Below are positions 1 to 8,642 of a stretch of 64,000 nt of DNA, piece by piece. Under the pieces are notes generated by a model that worked only from the letters and a program-made list of their open reading frames with translations, was not told where the DNA came from and did not search any database. Within the stretch, counting starts at the first letter, position 1; each line of letters starts with the position of its first letter. Where the stretch lies: assembly GCA_028622995.1 (NCBI GenBank), contig JAJQJQ010000008.1, forward strand, positions 1,364,001-1,428,000. The letters are read 5' to 3'. This stretch comes from Panagrolaimus kolymaensis. Taxonomy: Eukaryota; Nematoda; Chromadorea; Rhabditida; Panagrolaimidae. The position numbers were made by a program, and so were the translations under genes.

Positions 1-1
1 T

Positions 2-432
2 TCAAAAACCATATCTTATTTCCATTAAGAAAAAATCAAATTCTTTCAAAGTTAAATTTTTATACAGCAAAGTTAATTCCTTCAAAGTACAGCAAGAAAT
101 ATTTTTTGGAATATTTAAATGACATCCATAACCCGTTTTTACTTCCAAATTTAGCCAATATTTAAGTTCACTTAAACAAAATTTAATTTCATAAATCCGA
201 TTGTTTCGATAAGTTTGGAAATAAAAATAATTCTTTTCATAATAAACAGTTTTAGAAATTACAATAATTTCGTTTTTAACAAAAAAATATTTGCAGGTTT
301 GTTGAAGTTTTTGCAGACCAGCAGCACCGGAGACTGGATTTTCAATTATATAAAGAATAATTGTAGATGGAAGAGAAAAATTTTGATTTTGAAAATAATT
401 AAGGTTTCAGGAATCTTTGGAACCAATGACAT
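2..432 (-). pseudogene. TCKYFF-family protein gene, C-terminal end present, likely frameshifted near its N terminus
   Basis: On the minus strand a frame is open from 406 to a TGA stop at 4-2 (134 codons). It reads FSLPST, then an IENP motif, then TCKYFFVKN, followed by a C-terminal part rich in Leu, Lys and Tyr. The same order (FSLPST, SKNP, TCKYFFAKN) occurs in the plus-strand gene at 2000-2932, so the two are paralogs. A plausible ATG at 432-430 opens a short N terminus (MSLVPKIPET) in a different frame from the body, and a one-base indel near 405 would join them; 432 to 2 is one base short of a whole number of codons. I associate this domain, loosely F-box-like in layout, with expanded families in plant-parasitic nematodes, but that is from memory. 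It could instead be a live gene with an unrecognised short intron or an assembly error. Confidence 0.55.
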
Positions 433-842
433 AATTAAAAAATCCAAAAAAAGTTAAAGAAAGTTAAGCCAATAAAAAAATTGTTCTATTTTTGCTAATC
501 TGTGGCCTCAGCTCAAATTTTTTCCAATTTCACTATTTTTTCAAACAAAAAAATGTGCTCAAAAAAAGAATGTTTCTGTCTTCCCTCAAAACATTCGTCT
601 TCTTCTCTGAGGAAACTTACTCAAATAAAAAGTCTTTCTTTCGAGGAATAATAAAATGTGAGGCTGAAAAACAAAAAATTCTTTAGACAAATTGATAAAA
701 GGGCGATTGTTTGCATTATTTTTTTTTGTTTTGTCATTCATTTGATTTTTGCAGCCACAACAACCGCATATTCCACTCTTTTTTCCCCATTAATAGACTG
801 TATGGTATTTTTACTAAATCAAAGAAATAAAGGGCTAGAGTG
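433..842. other. intergenic stretch, no gene supported
   Basis: AT-rich sequence with many homopolymer runs. The open frames here are short, lack coding-like composition and match nothing recognisable. I see no RNA gene or mobile-element ends. Confidence 0.5.
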
Positions 843-1013
843 CCAAAACTAAGATAAGCAAACTCCAAAAATACTTGAAAAAAAGAAGACTGTGCATTTA
901 ACCCCCAGCGAAAAACGAAAGAAAAAAAAACCCAAAAACACTTAACATATGTATTTTGGGAATGGTTTCAGGCCAACACTTTAGCTATAATTATTAGAGC
1001 ATTGGCATTTTTT
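843..1013 (+). repeat. direct repeat, copy 1 of about 165 bp
   Basis: Aligns with 1750-1916 in the same orientation. The best-conserved core (about 936-1013) starts at ACATATGTATTTTGGG and runs through a GGCCAACACTTTAGC segment with only a few substitutions. The 5' half has several indels in A-runs. Copy 2 lies just upstream of the gene starting at 2000, so this may be a duplicated promoter or 5' region, or a small dispersed repeat. Confidence 0.75.
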
Positions 1014-1240
1014 TGCGCAGTGTAACATTAATAATTTTTTCTGTTTTTTCTCTGCGAAAAAAGTGTAAAAAATTCTAAACAAAAAAAACTAACAACACTT
1101 TTATTTTTCGCTCAAATCGATCGAATCAAATATTTGAAGGATGGGCTTTTAAAGTAAATTTTTTTTGAATATTTTATTATAACTATTTTTTATTTTTGAA
1201 TAAAAATTACTTTTAAAGACAAAAATGCCTTAATTATATT
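1014..1240. other. intergenic stretch, no gene supported
   Basis: AT-rich spacer with T- and A-runs between the first direct repeat and the 3' end of the minus-strand broken ORF. No feature seen. Confidence 0.5.
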
Positions 1241-1622
1241 TTATTCTTTTTTGACTTTGTACTCTTTGTTTTTGCAGTTACTCTCTAAACCAGTCAAAGA
1301 CAGTCGAATTTCTTTGTGATTTCGAGAAAACTTATAAACATTGATTATCTTTCCTTGCAACCACGTTGATAAATCTCGTACAATTCGATCTCCAACCAAT
1401 TCACCATTTGAGTAAAGTTTGAATAAATAAAATAATTGTTGAGGGTGTCCTCTTCCAGGTGTATCATTCTTGTATGCATAAACCCATAACATACATTACC
1501 AAAGCTGTATTTTCTGTTCCTTGTTTCACATGATCATAAACAGAAGCAATGAAAAACTTATGATAAACAGTTTTACAATAAATAAACGATTGAAGAAATT
1601 TCTCAAGAAAAAGAATTTCCAT
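1241..1622 (-). pseudogene. unrecognised 125-codon ORF broken by a 4-bp tandem duplication
   Basis: On the minus strand an ATG at 1622-1620 opens a frame (MEILFLEKF...) that reads coherently through a VKQGTENTALVM segment. It then loses frame at a tandemly doubled ATGT around 1488-1496 and stops soon after. A second frame takes over at once (LWVYAYKNDTPGRGHPQQ...) and runs to a TAA at 1243-1241. Without one ATGT copy, the interval is exactly 126 codons including stop, which argues that the duplication is the lesion. Composition is less biased than the surrounding spacer, with mixed charged and aromatic residues. I do not recognise the family. It may be a degenerated gene or an old insertion of unknown origin. 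A short intron at the shift is unlikely, because no AG acceptor fits. Confidence 0.5.
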
Positions 1623-1749
1623 ATGCTAAATGAAGCAATAACATTGCACGCTTTTCTTCAATGTTTGTTTATTTTTCATTTAGCCGATCGATGCAATATA
1701 GGACAACTCGAAAACAAACATGAAAATAAAAGATTTTTTTACCATCAAA

Positions 1750-1916
1750 ACAAAAATAAACAAACCCTAAAAACACTTGAAAAAAAAAGAAGACTGTGCA
1801 CTTAACCCTCAGAGAAAAACGAAAGAATAAAACCAAAAACACTTTAACATATGTATTTTGGGAATGGTTTCAGGCCAACACTTTAGCTATAATTATTAGA
1901 GTATTGGCATTTTTTG
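1750..1916 (+). repeat. direct repeat, copy 2, upstream of the frameshifted gene at 2000
   Basis: Second copy of the 843-1013 repeat, with the conserved core at about 1842-1916. It ends 84 bp before the ATG at 2000, where a promoter or 5' untranslated region would be expected. No TATA box or known motif could be assigned within it. Confidence 0.75.
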
Positions 1917-1999
1917 TTTAAACTGAAAAAGCAGAAGTTAAAAATATTAATTCATTTTCGAAAGTTTGTTCCTTGTCAAAAGTTGTTTTTGAAACAACT

Positions 2000-2932
2000 A
2001 TGAGTGATACTTCGGAAAGTGAATTATCAGAAAATGAATCTTCTAATTATGATTCTGATTCCTCCGATGATAAATTAGATGGATATAATTCTTCGTATGC
2101 TTTTGATCCCGAACTCGATCATCCAAATCCAAATACTTTTGAATCGCCCGAATTTCAAAAGTTTTCACTTCCATCCACTTGATTCATTATATTTCAAAGA
2201 ATCCTAAGTCGGCGAAAGAATTAGAAAAATTTCAAAAAACATGCAAATATTTTTTTGCTAAAAATAAAATTGTTGTCGTTAAAGAACCAGTTACTGTTGA
2301 AGGAGATTTCCCAAAATGTTATGCAATTTATTTTCATGTAGAACCCAATTTTAAATATTGGTTTACTCACGGCATGGCTGGAGGAGGAGAAGGAAATATC
2401 ATGGATTACGTTTATCGATGCACTTTAAACTTTTTTCAATATTCTGATGCAAATTTTACATGGAATGAATTTAATATTCTTTTGGGTGATGGAAAGATTC
2501 GTCAAATTGAATTAGTTAATGTCAATATTTATGATGATCTTGGGAAATTAATGACCATGGATCAAATTCTTTCAGCCGTTCCATATATTCGAGATTTATA
2601 TTATGAAAACAAAAATGAAATATTTACAACTCAAACATTTAAAAATTTGTGTTTATTAAATTTCGAACAAAAGCTTTATAAAATTAATTTATGGATCCAC
2701 CATATTTCAAGTGACGCAGATTTTTCATTTTTATCCAAATTTTTCCAAAAAAAATGCTAGAGAAAAGTTTGCTTTTAGAGTTCGATTTTATACTGAAAAG
2801 ACAACATTAAAAAATATGAATGATTTGGAAAGTTCGTATTCAACTTGGGTTAAAGAAAATAGACTTTCAATAAACAAGTTTCATGAAATTGTTGATATTT
2901 ATAAAGGAAAGCCATTTGGTGATTATTTATAA
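2000..2932 (+). pseudogene. TCKYFF-family protein gene with acidic N terminus and two apparent frameshifts
   Basis: The ATG at 2000 opens an acidic, Ser-rich N terminus (MSDTSESELSENESSNYDSD...) that ends FSLPST and a TGA at 2180-2182. Translation continues coherently in another frame from 2179 as LIHYISKNPKSAKELEK and TCKYFFAKN. The paralog at 2-432 has FSLPST joined directly to its equivalent segment in one frame, so a one-base indel at about 2180 is the simplest explanation. A second shift occurs at an A8 run (2747-2754): the long frame stops at 2758-2760 while the frame reading AREKFAFRVRFYTEK continues to a TAA at 2930-2932. The first and third pieces share a frame, so the two shifts compensate. 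About 310 codons in all. The conserved protein-like sequence across all pieces suggests recent inactivation or base-calling errors in homopolymers. Function unknown. Confidence 0.6.
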
Positions 2933-3799
2933 CTGCATTTTTTAAATATTTGGATTCGATCATAAACCTAAATTTTTTGTTTTTATTTCGAAATAAGATT
3001 TTCTTACTTTTTTGATTTAAAAATTTTTATTTTTTTTATTGTAATTTTTTTTCATATTTCCAAAATAAATTATTTTTAAAGTTGAATTTTGACCTAAAAA
3101 GAGCAATAAAAAGAAATGAAAAAAAGTCAAATTTAAAATTTGAATTTCGCTTAAATATTTTTCCATCAAGTAAATTATATTTAGAAATTTTAGTAGTGAC
3201 ATGTTTAATGACAACAAAAAATAAAGTGTAATTAACTATATTTCTTAAATATTAATAAAGCGCTTGAAACGTTGAATGGAAAAATAACTTCGACGACAAA
3301 CAGTGTTAATGTTTATTTGCTTTTTTTGAATCCATTTGATAAAAAACATGTACATACATATAATTCAGCTAGCTATTTAAAAAAAATAAATAGATAACCC
3401 AGAAGAAAAGATTATTTTGATGCCCTTTTTGCTATGATTAACTAACAACTTTTTTCCTGGATGAAGAAAAATAAAATAGTTATTGGAATTATTTGTGAAA
3501 GAAAAAGTGCAAAAATTTGAAAAATCGAGATAATTAATATTTCGTTTCTTAACAAAACAAAGCATAAAAAGAGCAGAGAACCCCAGAGAGAGAAATTGCA
3601 TTTTAATCAAAAATAGAGTGTCAGCAAAAAAAGGAAACAAACAGACAGACACGAGAACAAGGTATAAACGGAAATAATATTAAAAAAAAGGTATAAACGC
3701 CTCTCATTACATGACTGATAATTCATTATTTGTCATTTTTTATTTTTTTTATCTTGTAACTTTTAAAAAATGGGCTCACTCCTTAGGTGCTCTTCTTCC
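2933..3799. other. intergenic spacer upstream of the multi-BTB gene
   Basis: AT-rich spacer. The longest open frame (minus strand, about 3652-3377) is Phe/Leu-rich and looks like chance translation of T-rich DNA. A 12-bp AAGGTATAAACG motif occurs twice about 30 bp apart near 3659 and 3689. Otherwise I see nothing assignable. Confidence 0.5.
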
Positions 3800-3806
3800 T
3801 ATAAAA
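3800..3806 (+). promoter_or_regulatory. candidate TATA box
   Basis: TATAAAA lies 41 bases upstream of the ATG at 3847, a spacing compatible with a short 5' leader. In DNA this AT-rich such a match occurs often by chance. Confidence 0.35.
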
Positions 3807-3846
3807 TAACTTTCATTGTTGTGCATTTGTCGAATGATTTTCAACA

Positions 3847-6800
3847 ATGTCTAATATTCAATTAGCTGAAAATAAATCTGTAAATGATGAATTAACTGCT
3901 GAGTTTGATAGTCAAAATCCTGATATACTAAATGCAAAATTCTTGATTAAAAATAAGGTAGATTTTATTTTTTCAAATCGTCGTTGTTTAATGTAAGATT
4001 ATAGTTTATTTATGCTCATAAATGGATGTTGAAACAACGTTATCCTCGGCTGTTTTATTTCTTTTTTGATTCATCACATGAAGTTACTACAGTTGATAAT
4101 GATGTTTCTTTTGAAGAATTCAAAGCCTTTATTCGGTTTTTATACACTCATGAAATTGACTTAAATGAAGAAAATGTTTACAGGTTCACATGTTTAGGTT
4201 CGGTTTGCCTTAAATTGTAAAAATAAAATTCGTTAATTTCAGCAGAACAATATGAAATTGTTTCGTTGCAAAAACTTTGTGATGATTATCTAGCAAGAAA
4301 TATAACTTTAGACAATGTTCATTTACTTTCTGTATGCGTCAAATTATTCGCTTTGCCAAAAGCATATGGACGTATTTACAAATTAGAAGAAACTAAAATT
4401 TCAAAAAACATTGACTTGTCCAAACTTTCAAAGCCAATAATGCAAATATTACTCAAAGGTCAAATATTTGGAACTTTACAAGAAGAAAAATTTCAAAAAG
4501 TTTGTTTAAAAAGAAGAAAATAATATGTACTTATTATTTTTTAGGCATTGGAATGGGCCAAAGTCCAGTGTACTGAGAAGAAACTCGAACCTTCAGGCGA
4601 AAATTGTCGAAATCAACTTGGCGAAATTTTAAAGATAATAAAGTTTGTTAAAATGGATATCAAATTTATTGAAACAACAGTTGGTAAGAAATTGACTTTT
4701 TCAATGATACTTTTATATATTTGTTTTTAGCTGAAAGTCAAATCTTAACTAAAATTGAGCTGCTAAAAATTATCTCTAACATTCAATTTAGTGAAGATAA
4801 AGCTCTGAATAAAGACTTAACTGTTGAGTTTGATAGTCAAAGTCCAGCAGTACTTGATGCAAAGTTTGTAGTAGAAAATAAGGTAAAGTAAAAATGTTCA
4901 AAAATGTGTTTAATGTAAGATTTTTATAGTTTATTTATGCTCATAAATGGATGTTAAAACAACGTTATCCTCTGCTGTTTTATTTCTTTTTTGATTCATC
5001 ACATAAAGTTACTACAGTTGATAATGATGTTTCTTTTGAAGAATTCAAAGCCTTTATTCGGTTTTTATACACTCATGAAATTGACTTAAATGAAGAAAAT
5101 GTTTACAGTTTCACAACTTTAGGTAAATTTATTTTGTTGAAATCTATGTAAAAAAATAATTTTTTAGCGTTTCGATATGAAATTATTTCACTTCAAAAAC
5201 TTTGCGGGACTTATCTAGCAAAAGTTGTGACTTTTCAAAACGTCCCTCGACATCTTGAATGTGCTGAATTTAATCAAATGCATGAACTTCAAAAAAAGAT
5301 TTACGCATTTATTAAGAAAAATAAAACAGACTTTTTAAAAAATGTTACCAAGTTATCCAAGCCAGTTTTAAAAGCTTTTATCAGAGCTCAGACATCTCGT
5401 ACCACAGTTCAGACACCTGATACTTTATTTGAAGAAAGTTTCAAAAATGTTTGTTTTTCTTTATAAAATTTACATTTAAAGGACCCAAGTTAGCCAAAGA
5501 CAACTTTTTCATAAGAACAAGCAAAATAAACATTTCATGTTCTGAGCTAAAGAAAAAAAAGTGAGCTTTCTTTTCCTGGTTTTTCCATTTTGTCAAAATC
5601 ACGAAAATCCTTTAAATGCAGGCTGACAGAGACGTTTTAAGAAAATTTCATTTTAGGCATTGGAATGGGCAAAAGCTCAATGTGCTGCGAAAAAACTCGA
5701 ACCCTCAGGCGAAAACTGTCGAAATTTACTTGGTGATATCATAAAGATAATAAAGTTTGTTAAAATGGACATCGAATTTATTGAAACAACAGTTGGTAAG
5801 AAATTGACTTTTTCAAAGATACTTTTATATATGTGTTTTTAGCTGAAAGTCAAATTTTAACTAAAATTGAGCTGCTAAAAATTATCTCCAACAAAAGATT
5901 TCCTGAAAATAAATCTGTAAATGATGAACTAACTGCTGAGTTTGATAATCAAAATTCTGACATACTAGATGCAAAATTTTTGGTAGAAAATAAAGTATGT
6001 ATAAACTATTTTTCTAGCTTTTATTATCTTCAATTTTTCAGCCTATTTACGCTTTTAAGTTGATGCTAAAAATACGTTGTCCGATTCTTATAAAATTATT
6101 TACTGACTCCAATTACTATACAGATGTCTCAGACGGAGTAAAAATTGGTGGTGATGTCCATTATGACGAATTCAAGGCTTTTTTGCGATATTTGTGCACG
6201 AATCAAATTGAAATAAATGAAGAAAACATTTATGCCCTTACAGATTTAGGCAAGTTTAGCTTTATATATAAAAACAAAGAAATTCATTATTGTTATTGTT
6301 AAGCAACTCAATATGACGTTGGGTCGCTGCGGAAAGAATGTGAAGAATATTTAGCAAAAAATGTAACTTTGGAAAATGCTCAAATTCGTTTAGAATATGT
6401 AGTTTTGTATGATATGCCAAAAGCACTTAAAAACGTTAGTGAATTTATTAAATTAAAAGAACTTGATTTTTGGAAAAAAACTGACATTCTTAAATTGTCA
6501 AGATCTATGTTGAAAGCATTTATCCAAACTCAAATGATAGACAATTTTCCAGAAGTAGAATATGAAAAAGTAATGGTTTTTTTTTAACAAAAAAAACATT
6601 TATTTAAACTTATTTTTAGGCAATGGAATGGGCAGAAGGCCATTGTATTGCTCAAAAGCTTGAACCAACTGTTAGCAATTGCCGAAAACAACTGGGCGAC
6701 ATTTTTGATATAATACGATTTGAAGAAATGTCCCCCAGATTTATCACAACAAAAATTGGTAATTAAAATTTATTTTTTTATAAAATTGCATTGTCTTAAT

Positions 6801-7378
6801 TTTTACTTTTAGCTGAAAGTCAAATCTTTACAGATAAAGAACGTCTTAAAATAATGGACAAAATTGCTATAAATTTAATGCTTCGCCCATCACTAAAAAT
6901 AATGCTTAGATGTAGTGGGAGTAATGGGAAAGATTGCATACAAGAAATCAACGTTTTAACATATGGTGGTGATCAAAAATTAATCCAATTTTTTGTTAGA
7001 ACAGCTTGGAGACAAAAGCTTGAATTTGGCTATTGGTACACTATAAAGGAAACTTCCCATGAAGAGAGTTTCCCTTTGCGACATTTCGAAAGGTTACCAA
7101 AATCAATTCCTCCCGATACTGTACCAAACGATTCAATTGTGTTGCTAGCTGAATATAAGAAAAACCGTTGTACATCAATTTATTTCCAAGGATTCAGAAA
7201 ACCATGGCCTACAGATAAAATAATTATTGGGATTTTTGATCAGCACAATTTAAATTTAAACATTCCCTGTGTTACTCATTGCCCTTGTGGGCTTCGTTGG
7301 GAATCAGCAGACGTGCAATATGACGGAAATGCAGAAACAATGCGGTATTATAAGTGGGAATCATTTTATCACTATTAG
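3847..7378 (+). CDS. protein with three tandem BTB-BACK modules (13 exons, 931 residues predicted)
   Basis: Exons: 3847-3957, 4005-4197, 4243-4499, 4545-4683, 4731-4882, 4930-5122, 5168-5448, 5657-5795, 5843-5994, 6042-6249, 6304-6569, 6620-6758, 6813-7378. All phases agree and the 2796-base coding sequence has no internal stop. Each module has a BTB/POZ fold pattern (for example IYAHKWMLKQRYPLLF, then FEEFKAFIRFLYTHEIDLNEENVY), a Leu-rich bridge (SLQKLC..YLA) and a BACK segment (ALEWAKAQC....LEPSGENCRNLLG..IIKFVKM, then AESQILTKIE). Modules span roughly residues 1-233, 234-488 and 489-743. Residues 744-931 form a C-terminal region with a THCPCGLRW stretch that I do not recognise. BTB-BACK proteins of the BTBD type often act as Cullin-3 substrate adaptors, usually with one BTB, so that role is inference. 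Introns are 45-54 bp except intron 7 (208 bp). Intron 10 has a GC donor, and intron 2 a weak GTTCGG donor. Confidence 0.82.
5473..5618. repeat. small inverted-repeat-bounded insert in the one long intron
   Basis: Intron 7 of the multi-BTB gene is 208 bp where the equivalent introns in modules 1 and 3 are 45-50 bp. The extra length is bounded by inverted CATTTAAAGGA (5473-5483) and TCCTTTAAATG (5608-5618), as in a MITE-like element. No clear target-site duplication is visible. The interior has no coding potential. The duplicate gene carries it at 10431-10576. Confidence 0.45.
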
Positions 7379-7384
7379 AATAAA
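7379..7384 (+). terminator. polyadenylation signal AATAAA of the multi-BTB gene
   Basis: AATAAA begins directly after the TAG stop at 7376-7378. A second AATAAA occurs near 7437. Either could serve as the signal. The duplicate has the same motifs 4958 bases downstream. Confidence 0.5.
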
Positions 7385-8167
7385 AATGCATGAATGATTT
7401 TTTTATCTCTCAAACCAAATGTTTTATAATTTAAACAATAAAGATTTTTTTGCTAGTTTGTGTCTATTTTGCTGCATGAAAAAAATCATTTTTGATCCTA
7501 GCATAAAAGTAAAAAATTAAACTGTAACATTTATGATAAAATTGTAATCAAGCCATTCACAAATCTGGGTGTTCGACAGGCCATTTTCTTAATCTCTTTT
7601 TAAGCTAAACATAGTGAAACAGTATAATTTTCTGCAAAAACAAAAAAAAAATTGAATAAAGAAAATTTTTTCACAGTTCTTAATGATATAAAAAGCTATT
7701 ATTTAATCTTTAATTTGCAAGCAAATCTTAAAGTAGCAACATTTTTATTTTTTTTATATTCATCCAACAGGTTATTAAAATTCAGGTATTCATGGATGGA
7801 TTTCGAATGCTCCTTAAACTTAAGAAAATTTTTTAACTTTTAAATTTCATTAAAAAATACAAAAGCTTTTCTTATTATTTTCGTAAGCAGTTACGATAAA
7901 AGCGAAGAAAGAAAAATAGAAAAAATGATGCCAAAGTAAATGAGAGTTGCTGTGAGAAGAGTTCAAAACAAACAAAAAAATACAAAAGTTGAATCTTTTT
8001 TATATAAATCTTATAAATCGATGCTTTCATTTTCATGTTACTTATCTTTTTGCTATGTTTTTCTTTTTATCAATATTTTAAACAACGATCTTTTGATTAT
8101 TCTTTATGAAATAAGATTTTTTAAGAAAAATTCTTTACTTATCCGAGCAGCTAAATAACTCTTATAC
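7385..8167. other. spacer between the multi-BTB gene and the orphan exon
   Basis: AT-rich, with a few short frames on either strand that show no domain-like pattern. No splice-consistent exon of the minus-strand gene could be found here. Duplicated at 12343-13125. Confidence 0.5.
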
Positions 8168-8442
8168 CATATTATTATCGGGGAGGTTTTGATTCGAACT
8201 GCCTCTTATTCCTTCCAAACCAGTAATCATGAATGTGGTTGTTGACTTTCCAATAGCTGTTTCAACGGTTTTTAATCTCCTCAGACGCTCATGTGCCATA
8301 AACATCATGTCCGTCATGATGGTGTAGTTTGATGCGTTGTATAAAGCATCATTCACCCATACGATGTAGCCTGCTACAGGTTGTTTCATGTTACTGTATT
8401 CTTCATTTACAATATCAATCTTATCAGGTGTCAAAGGGTAAA
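8168..8442 (-). pseudogene. orphan internal exon resembling a CRAL-TRIO (SEC14) lipid-binding domain
   Basis: A 275-base minus-strand exon is bounded by an upstream AG (TTAATTAG, 8450-8443) and a downstream GTATAAG donor (from 8167). It reads VYPL/LYPLTPDKIDIVNEEY, then MKQPVAGYIVWVND, then MMFMAHERLRRLKTVETA, then TTTFMITGLEGIRG. The helix with a paired Arg/Leu pattern followed by a beta strand ending in LEG resembles nematode CRAL-TRIO domains, which bind lipids; this is recognition by eye only. A possible 30-base preceding exon lies at 8572-8543 (GVDGSI, donor GTAAAG) with a matching phase. No other exons are visible on either side, and satellite DNA begins about 200 bases upstream, so the gene appears truncated. 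It could still be transcribed as a fragment. Confidence 0.4.
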
Positions 8443-8642
8443 CTAATTAACAGAAGCCAATTAGCGCATTCCTTAACATTAGTGATAATCAAAAGATTGT
8501 AGTTGGAGCGGATATAAGTAAACTCTTAAAAGCATACTTTACGGATACTACCATCGACACCCTTTTTATGTGCTGTAGAACTTTAAATAAAGAATTGTAA
8601 ATTTCGTTGATGGCAAGCAAAAGTTTAAAAAATATGTCAAAA

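Noticed and set aside
2711..2932. Independent small gene starting near 2711
   Set aside because: Its useful part begins after the A8 run and continues the TCKYFF-family protein; the first residues are a shadow of the other frame.
3377..3652. 91-codon minus-strand frame rich in Phe, Leu and Ser
   Set aside because: Composition is that of translated T-rich spacer, with no domain pattern or paralog in the window.
6813..7378. PHR domain at the C terminus of the multi-BTB protein
   Set aside because: Position fits BTBD-type proteins, but I cannot see the expected PHR pattern. Left as unrecognised.
7940..8158. 72-codon plus-strand frame, duplicated at 12898-13116
   Set aside because: The two copies differ within the frame in a way that shows no constraint, and the sequence is low-complexity AT-rich spacer.
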